Below are positions 57,530-64,000 of a stretch of 64,000 nucleotides of DNA, in pieces. The notes below the pieces were generated by a model. It had not been told where the DNA came from. It did not search any database and saw nothing but the letters and a program-made list of their open reading frames with translations. This DNA is from Neostapfia colusana (taxonomy: Eukaryota > Streptophyta > Magnoliopsida > Poales > Poaceae). Made by a program: the position numbers and the translations under genes. The number at the start of each line of letters is the position of its first letter. Positions within the stretch are counted from its first letter, which is position 1. The stretch is taken from contig JASWHV010000013.1 of assembly GCA_030760725.1 (NCBI GenBank), positions 42,876,699 to 42,940,698 of the forward strand, written 5' to 3'.

Positions 57530-59014
57530 CTGTAAAAATATATTTGAGAAATGTCAAATATTTATTTAAACAGTAAACCATTGAGTTATAACATAAGATA
57601 TGTCATTGAACCCATAACACTTGGAAACATAGTTCAAATTTTTAAACAAATTTGACTGCTGATCTGCTGTTACCATGACAGCCCTGACCAGTTTCCATAT
57701 CAATCTGATTTAGGCCAGATTAAATGCAAAACCAGTTCTGAAGCTCAACATCAAAGTTAAAGTTAACTTCAATAGCTTTCCAGAAAGTATTTGGTTGGCC
57801 TAAGATCTGTCCTGGTTCAAAAGTTATGAGGTGTCAAAGTTAACAGAATTTCTGGAAACAATTGGACAGCACCACCCTGCCTTAGGTACTGATTTGATCC
57901 AAGAATTCCAGTTAATTCTGTTCCTAATCTGACAAAACTTTCTGTTACAAAGTTGTAACCCATCTCATAAGATTTCCAGAACTACCTCATTTTCTATTTT
58001 TGGATTTTTATGCAGGAAGTTATGCTTAATTTACAGAGAGTTTACAGAGAGTCTTTGCTCCGTCCTGTTTTCTGGACAGTTTCAACTCTACTGCATTTTT
58101 CGAGTGGTTAAGGGACGAAACACCTCTGGACCTCAACAGAAAAGTTGTAAAGATCTTCCAAAGCTTCCCAGAAATGTATCATACGACCCCAACCTCGAAA
58201 GAACTCGACCTCTAGCCTCTGATTAACTTCAGCCTTGATTCAGCTGAAAACAGAGTGCTCTGTCCTTAACATCCTATAAGTTGAAAACTTGTTAACTTTG
58301 AATATCCTGTACAAGGGAAGGAGTTACATCAAGTTTTACTACTTTGGATCAAAACCTTCAAGTTTTTAAATGAAGTTGTTTATTTAGTTGGGTGTGACGT
58401 TGATGCGTCACCAGATTATGTCGGTACTACGTCCTCACAAAGAAGAAACCTATACCGGACTTAGCCGGCTTCGTTAGTTCAGTGGCACTACTCGTCACTC
58501 GCACACGGATGCTACACGTCTACCGTTTCGTGGTAAGGCTACCTGCAGAAATTCAACCAATCATCAGACTCGGCTGCACACCGAGCCCGGAATCCATACA
58601 GTTGGTACATCCGGCCGTCATCACTCGCCCGGATGTTCTCAAGCCAAACACGCCTTGAGTTACGTGTTCACGTTTTAGACCACGTGACGGGGTCTCCCAT
58701 ATTGCACCACGCACGCCAGGGACAGACGTTGCTCGAATACCCCAAACGACATGAAGAGTCGTAGAGGATACTAAAGCGGGTCGGGTTACCTGCCACCCGT
58801 GGGGCTCCACCCTTCAGCTTGTGCGCACTGGTGGACAGCGCTTACGTGCACCCCCCAAGACATGAACGTCCCGAGATGCACGATTTTCCGACATAACAAA
58901 TAGGTTAATAAGCCACTTTCTATATGCTAATAACATCCTTATACGGGCTACTAACTCGTTCCTCACTGGATTTTTGAAAAAGAAGACCTTTGTACTGTGT
59001 TAAACCTCAAGCGA
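57530..59014 (-). other. Element F untranslated leader
   Basis: About 1.5 kb, collinear with D. The inverted repeat GTGACG-TTGATG-CGTCAC is at 58394-58411; the loop changed but both arms are kept. No supported gene. Confidence 0.8.
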
Positions 59015-59026
59015 GCTCTGATACCA
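59015..59026 (-). promoter_or_regulatory. Primer-binding site of F (initiator Met tRNA)
   Basis: The minus strand reads TGGTATCAGAGC three bases from the LTR end at 59030. Confidence 0.95.
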
Positions 59027-59029
59027 CGC

Positions 59030-62000
59030 TGACACGACCCCACTGGTCCTGTCGAGCCAGGATCACGCTGAGGGGTGCTGCGTTGCACAGCACCGTATAA
59101 CACACGTCAAAGGTACAAAGCGGAAGCGGAAGCTTATTACATAAACAGTCTTATGACCTGTTTACATCAAAATACGTTTAGTCCACACTCGCGGGCGTAG
59201 ACTAAGCATCAAGTGCACGTTCAGCCCTCGAACGTGTCCTTGCTAGCACACACGCACACTAACTCTGCGGCGTGCACGACTCCCACTCGACGGGGTTCCC
59301 CTCCTGGGGTTCCGTCTCCTCTTCGGGAGTCCCTTCCTCATAGAACCCTGCAAAAAGCTTCAAACACAAGCAGTGAGCACGAAGGCTCAGCAAGTCTGAC
59401 CCGTCTCACCTAAACATGGAACTTCTACATGAGGGTAATGGGTTGCATGAGGTAAAAATCATTTGCAAGGACTCGCCTAATTAGTAGAACCTTACTTTCA
59501 AGTTTTAGCAGCAGGTTGTGGAGAACCTTACGCTAAGGCACATGAGAGAGCCGCAATCAAACAAGAAACGCATTTCTCTCATGTACTTTGCCCAAAGTTG
59601 AAAAGAACTTTAGTTAGCACTAAACTACAGCATATCATTAACAATCAATGTCCAGCTTTCAATCAGCAACATTTTAACATGTAACTAGCCTGTTCTTTCT
59701 ACGTCACGGTACAGTGAACAAGTGGTACTCACTGACCGCGAGGGACGGCGATTATAATCGATTTACACCTGCAGGGTTACCCGAACAACCCGTCACGTAC
59801 GCCCGTACTCGATGTTGCCTACAACAACCATCACGGACGCCGTACGCGACTACCTTTCACCCGTTAGCCAAATATTGAACCGGTCCCATCGTCCCGAGCA
59901 AGAGGTCCCTGCACGCGCATCTCTGTGCCGCCAGCTGATTTACACCTCGAGCTCTCAACCTACCCTCTGAACGACGGGCAATGCCTCAATACCCAGCTAC
60001 CCGAGTTACATCAGTTTCCCGGTTCCCATATAGCCGGTAGGTCTTCAGTACTGTTCTAGCTTGTTCAACAGGCCCGCACACGGCTCGGTCCTCAATCGAC
60101 ACAAGCGGAGCTACAGCACACAGGCCCCAAAGTCCTGCTGCCCTTACTCTCCGCTCGGTCTCATTTTCTTGCCATGTGTTTCATGTGCTATCTCTACCCG
60201 AGCGATGTGCCTCTAGCCTATTCTCGCGAGTAGTTCCAACTACTCGACTTGTACCGAATCCTACTCTATCCTAGCAATGCAGTGGCTAACAGGGTTTGCA
60301 ATCCTAAACCCAGCCCATGGTTATCTTGGCTGTGCAGTTGGGTTTCCAATCAAGACTCTAATGCAAAGAACAAAGGAAACAAGTACGTGCTCAAAACAAT
60401 AAAAATTTGTAAAAAGGTTAATGCAAACCGGGGCTTGCCTTGCTGCTCTTGGTCGTAGGCTAGCTGTTCCTCCGGAGTAACGAAGTCTAGGACTTCGGGT
60501 TCCTCCTCGACCTTAGCGACTACATGATAAGAGCAATGTATGTATTAATTTAAATGCATTTGTATTATCTTTGAAGTTGTGAAGTCTATAACCTTTGCTA
60601 GACAGACCTAAAGACTGTGAAACTTTTACTGTGGCTTGGTTACAACCTAAACAGAGACTTGGTCAAGTTTTAGTTGCAGCAAAGCTCAATTGAGCCCTCC
60701 ACAATTAATTATGTCCTTGACCTTAATTAAAGGCTTTTAGGGTGTTCTAAGGATTTTCATGAAACAAACTATGACTTTATGAAAACTAGATTTTCAGAGG
60801 GTTCTAATGGAGTTGGTCTCACTTAATTTGGAAGTCTCTAACTAAAGATATGAGCTAAACAATTTCAGAGAAAATTCTGAAAATGTTTCTGAACATTTTC
60901 TATTTTCTCTGGAACAGTTTTACTAATCACACCATTAGGTGGAGTAAATGAGCTCAAATGGATCTGAAATTTTTATGGTAGTTCAAGGATATTTTGGTGA
61001 ACATCTCAGCAAAATTTCGGGATTTTCCTCCAAAGGATTCTCCAGTTAAAATTCCTAACAGTTTAAATTTGAGGAATTAATTCTGGAGAAATAAGGAATT
61101 TCATGGAGTGAAACTTGATTTTCTGGAAAGTACTCAGAGAGCTAAATCCAGCAAAATTTGGTTCACTCAATTTGGAGCTTTCTAGCCAAAGTTATAAGGA
61201 TTTGAAGTTTGAAGGAAATCTGAAAATCGGGGAAAAGTTTAAACTCGCGCGTGGGCCCAGGGGACACGCGTCGCACGCCTAGGCGACAGCACACCGCGGC
61301 CCACAAGGATTTTGCGCGCCAGCACACCCGATCCCGGCCGCAGCCGGATCCCGATTCAAAATATCGGCCGCTGACAGCTGGGGTCCACCCCCTTCTTCAA
61401 CCTCGCGACACCCGCGCTCCGCCGCCGAGGGACCTCGCCGGAGAGCTCGCCGCTGGCTGCTGTACAGCTCCAAACTTCTTGATTCTGGCCGCCCCTGCCT
61501 ACTTTTACTTGGGGAACAGGATCCGAGGGTCAGCTGCTCATGACAACGGCCGGAGCATAGTCGGCGACGAGCCGCCATATCGGAACGACTTCGGCCATGT
61601 CGGCTGACTCTCCTAGTACCTCAGCTACTTGGGAAATCGGTCGGGAAGCATCAGTGGACCTCAGAGAAGGTCGACATGCACTCGAGGCAGCTCGGGGAAG
61701 GCCCGAAATAGGTCCTCACCGTGCGCCCGATACCCCCCCGTTCGTTCCGCCATTAGTAGGCCTTAAATTACGCCGGGCACAGAGGTTTCCCGGCCCAGAG
61801 TTGTGAAGGCAACTTGTGCGTCACCGTGTCTAGCTCGTGTGGGAGTGGCCTAAGGCCCTCTAATCCTTTCTAGAGCACGAATTAAGCAGAATCGTACCCG
61901 AAGGTCGTTCTGCACACAGAAAGGGGAAAAGTGGAAATTCGCCGCCGGTGAGCAACCACTCGAGCTGTGGCTCGGGGATGAGCAGCACCGGTCACCTGCA

Positions 62001-63071
62001 CGTCCAAGGGTGCCTTGGCTCGGGCGTGACAACGCCCAGGTTGGGCTGTCCACGAGAGCCCGAGGTGCGGCGGTTTCCAGTTCCGAGTTTGATCTTTCGG
62101 CACAGCCGATATCACTCGGTTTCAATCGACTGCTAGCAATGGGGAGGATGGAGGAAGGTCTCTAGTACCTTGCTGGGACTCTGGAGTGGAAGGAGGGAGC
62201 TGCGATCGGCGTTCTCCGATCAAGTCCGGGTTGCGGAAGTTCTCTGCCGGCGCTGAGTTCTTGCGGAAGAGAACTGTGGTGCCTCGGCCGAGGAGGGGGG
62301 CAGGCGCCTTAAGAAGGCTCTGCACCGCCTCATGCCCGCGCGTGGGCAAGCAGCTGGTGGCGCGGTGGCTGGCCTCGGTGGCGATCACCGCTGCAGCTCG
62401 GCGACCCGAGTGAAAAGTCTCAGTCGGTTTGTGTTGAAGTAGAGGCTGACATGTGGGTCCCACCCCTCCTTTTAACCTCTGAAATTTACTCCTAACAGCT
62501 GTGGTAAACAGTGAACCCTATTCTACCCTTGGCACTTCAAATTATTCACCCATGAGCCATTTGAATTGATCAAAGTTCAAATGAGGTTTGGTTTGAATGA
62601 ATTTCAGCACAAGTTCAGTTTGAAATTCAAATAAAGTTTGAATTTCTCCCCCTTAGCTCATGTCAAGATCAACTCCAAATGGAGTGAAAATTGGTGTGGG
62701 AGCTCACAAAAATGTGCTGAGTGAGAATATGCCTTCCACTTTTAAATTCAGTGGGTGAAAACAGTTTGAATTTGAATATGGTTTCAAACTGCCCTCTTCC
62801 TATCTATACTCAAAATGACCTCAAAAAGGTTTTGAATTTGGGTGAAACTTGGCATGGACATCCTTAGCAAAGTGTAGGAGTTTTTCCTATGTCCAGCCCA
62901 TCTATATCACATGTGGGAAATACCACTCTTGCAATGTGCAAGTTTGTTCCCTAATGAGCATGTTGATAATTGTTACTTGCTCTTCATTTGTGTTCATCAT
63001 TCTTCCTCAAATGAGGTGTGTGGTGTGGTAATGAACACTGCAAATGGGTGTCAAAAACTGAGGCCCTTACA
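59030..63071 (-). mobile_element. Element F 5' LTR (4042 bp)
   Basis: Pairs with 47645-51686, about 15 mismatches by eye. The minus strand starts at 63071 and ends at 59030. Palindrome CGATTATAATCG is at 59749-59760. Confidence 0.95.
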
Positions 63072-63076
63072 CGCCT

Positions 63077-64000
63077 TCACGGCGTGCTGCGGCTCCTGGT
63101 ACTCCATCTCCTAGTCGATGTTGTCCCAGGGGTCGACCTTCTGCTTGCCCTCCCTCTGGCGGAAGGGAGGAGCATCTGCACGTGGCCGCCTCCCCTCGCG
63201 TAGGCGCTCTGCGAGCTTCTGCATCTCCCGGCACTCACCAGCAGTGTGGCTCCCGGTGTTGTGCACAGGGCATGGCTCACTTCGGTCACCACGGCCGGGT
63301 GACTGTCATGGCCCCCGAGCTCTGCTGGGTGCTGCAGTTGCAGCAACGGGAGCTCCGGCCGGCAGCTTGATCTTGCCACCGCCCTTCTTATTTATCTTTG
63401 CTGCTCCCATGGGAAGCAGCGCTAGCTCCGGGCTGTCCTCCTGCTTCGGAGGTTGTCTGTGAGTGCCAACTGCGCCCTTCTGCTGCTCTGGCGCACTTGT
63501 CCGCCAGGCTGAAGAGCTCCGAGACGTCACGCACCTCCCTGGTGGCCAACTTCTCGAGCATCTTCTCATCCCTCACACCCTGTTGAAACGCCACCACCAC
63601 TGAAGCATTCTGGATGTGGGGATGGTGTTCCGTACCTGGGAGAACCGCTGGATGAAGGAGCACAGCGACTCTCCAGGTTGTTGTCAGATAGCATGGAGGT
63701 CAAGCTCCGTGCCGGGACGGGTGTAGGAGCTGCCAAAGATTGCAGTGAACTGTCGGCAGAGCTCTCCCCAGGAGGTTATGGAACCCTGGGGGAGGTTCAT
63801 GAGCCAAGACCGGGCCGGGCCGGTCAAGGCGACTGGGAAGTAATTGGCAATGACGGCCTCATCCCCTCCTGCAGCAAGAATGGTGGTGGAGTAGATTTGC
63901 AGAAACTCCGCCGGGTTGACGTTGCCGTCGTACTTCTCTGGCAGGTGTGGCCTGAACTTGCGTGGCCACCTTGCGAAGCGAAGGTGGGGCGCCAGGGCCG
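63077..64000 (-). pseudogene. Element G (Tat lineage) gag fragment
   Basis: Minus strand from the window edge: PEKYDGNVNPAEFLQIYSTT, ANYFPVALTGPARSWLMNLPQG, SWGELCRQFTAIF, QASVVVAFQQGVRDEKMLEKLATRE-type gag. A Cys/His motif follows (CPVHNTGSHTAGECREMQKLAERL), then a charged linker (REGKQKVDPWDNID), where F is inserted. It contains a frameshift near 63395 and at least one stop near 63680. The gag type and following DGGA protease place G in the Tat branch (Retand/Grande-like). The 5' end lies right of the window. Confidence 0.85.

Larger units (their letters stand above)
47645..63071 (-). mobile_element. Element F: young Tekay/Del-like chromovirus with defective pol (15,427 bp)
   Basis: LTRs are 4042 bp each (47645-51686 and 59030-63071), with a perfect duplication CGCCT. 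About 15 LTR differences by eye (roughly 0.4%), fewer than D, suggest a more recent insertion. Total length equals D exactly, and the structure is the same: PBS, leader, ORF0, intron-like segment, gag-pol, PPT. Different flanks and target duplications show that D and F are independent insertions, not a segmental duplication. F-specific variants shared by both its LTRs (e.g. AATAAGC at the polyadenylation signal) mark a separate subfamily. Confidence 0.95.

Noticed and set aside
24672..63071. D and F as a tandem or segmental duplication
   Set aside because: Flanking sequences and 5-bp target duplications differ; each insertion splits a different host element.
1..64000. Host protein-coding genes, tRNA or rRNA genes
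   Set aside because: None seen: every coding motif belongs to Ty3/gypsy gag, protease, RT, RNase H, integrase or ORF0. Met-tRNA-like matches are retroelement primer sites only.

Overview
This 64 kb window is plant nuclear repeat DNA, most likely from a grass. It has no recognisable host gene, tRNA or rRNA gene; I assign essentially every base to nested Ty3/gypsy LTR retrotransposons or their solo LTRs. The grass call rests on very long (3.4-4 kb) LTRs with GC-rich promoter blocks set in AT-rich DNA, chromodomain-bearing Tekay/Del-like gag-pol, a Tat-lineage gag-pol, and an extra ORF upstream of gag. The exact species cannot be read from the sequence.

Layout. Element A (minus strand) is the scaffold from position 1 to 44147. 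Its pol fragment is at 1-79 and 3486-4780, its gag N-terminus at 21943-22166, its primer-binding site at 22666-22677 and its 5' LTR at 22681-44147 (split). A is interrupted four times: (1) solo LTR C at 80-3480 (TSD CAACT); (2) element B at 4781-21937, plus strand, an old degenerate chromovirus whose 3' LTR carries its own 2 kb rearranged insert; (3) solo LTR E at 23460-41539 inside A's 5' LTR (TSD ACCAT); (4) element D at 24672-40098, minus strand, inside E (TSD GTCTT). D is complete, with intact ORF0 and gag-pol and LTRs about 0.6% different. To the right, 44148-46335 is a plus-strand, decayed piece of a second A-family copy (A'). It joins at about 46335 to a minus-strand Tat-lineage fragment G (46336-47644 and 63077-64000), which is split by element F (47645-63071, TSD CGCCT). 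F is a sister of D of exactly the same length, with an even more recent LTR pair but two lesions in pol.

How the parts work. B, D and F share one plan: LTR, Met-tRNA primer site, 1.5 kb leader, ORF0 (314 aa), single-frame gag-protease-RT-RNase H-integrase-chromodomain, polypurine tract, LTR. D could be autonomous. F has a substituted RT catalytic residue and a stop before the chromodomain. The most striking observation is between ORF0 and gag. D and F carry a 291-292 nt segment with GT...AG ends and a branch-like site, ending one base before the gag ATG; B lacks exactly this segment. This looks like an intron, with B descending from a spliced genomic RNA. Splicing would turn two separated ORFs into two overlapping ones. 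ORF0 itself has a possible dsRBD-like N-terminal domain (inferred) followed by a long coiled coil.

Other unusual structure includes a G-box (CACGTG) minisatellite in the U3 of A's LTR, a tandem array built from A's primer-binding-site region, and a pair of abutting palindromes conserved with compensating changes between LTRs A and C.
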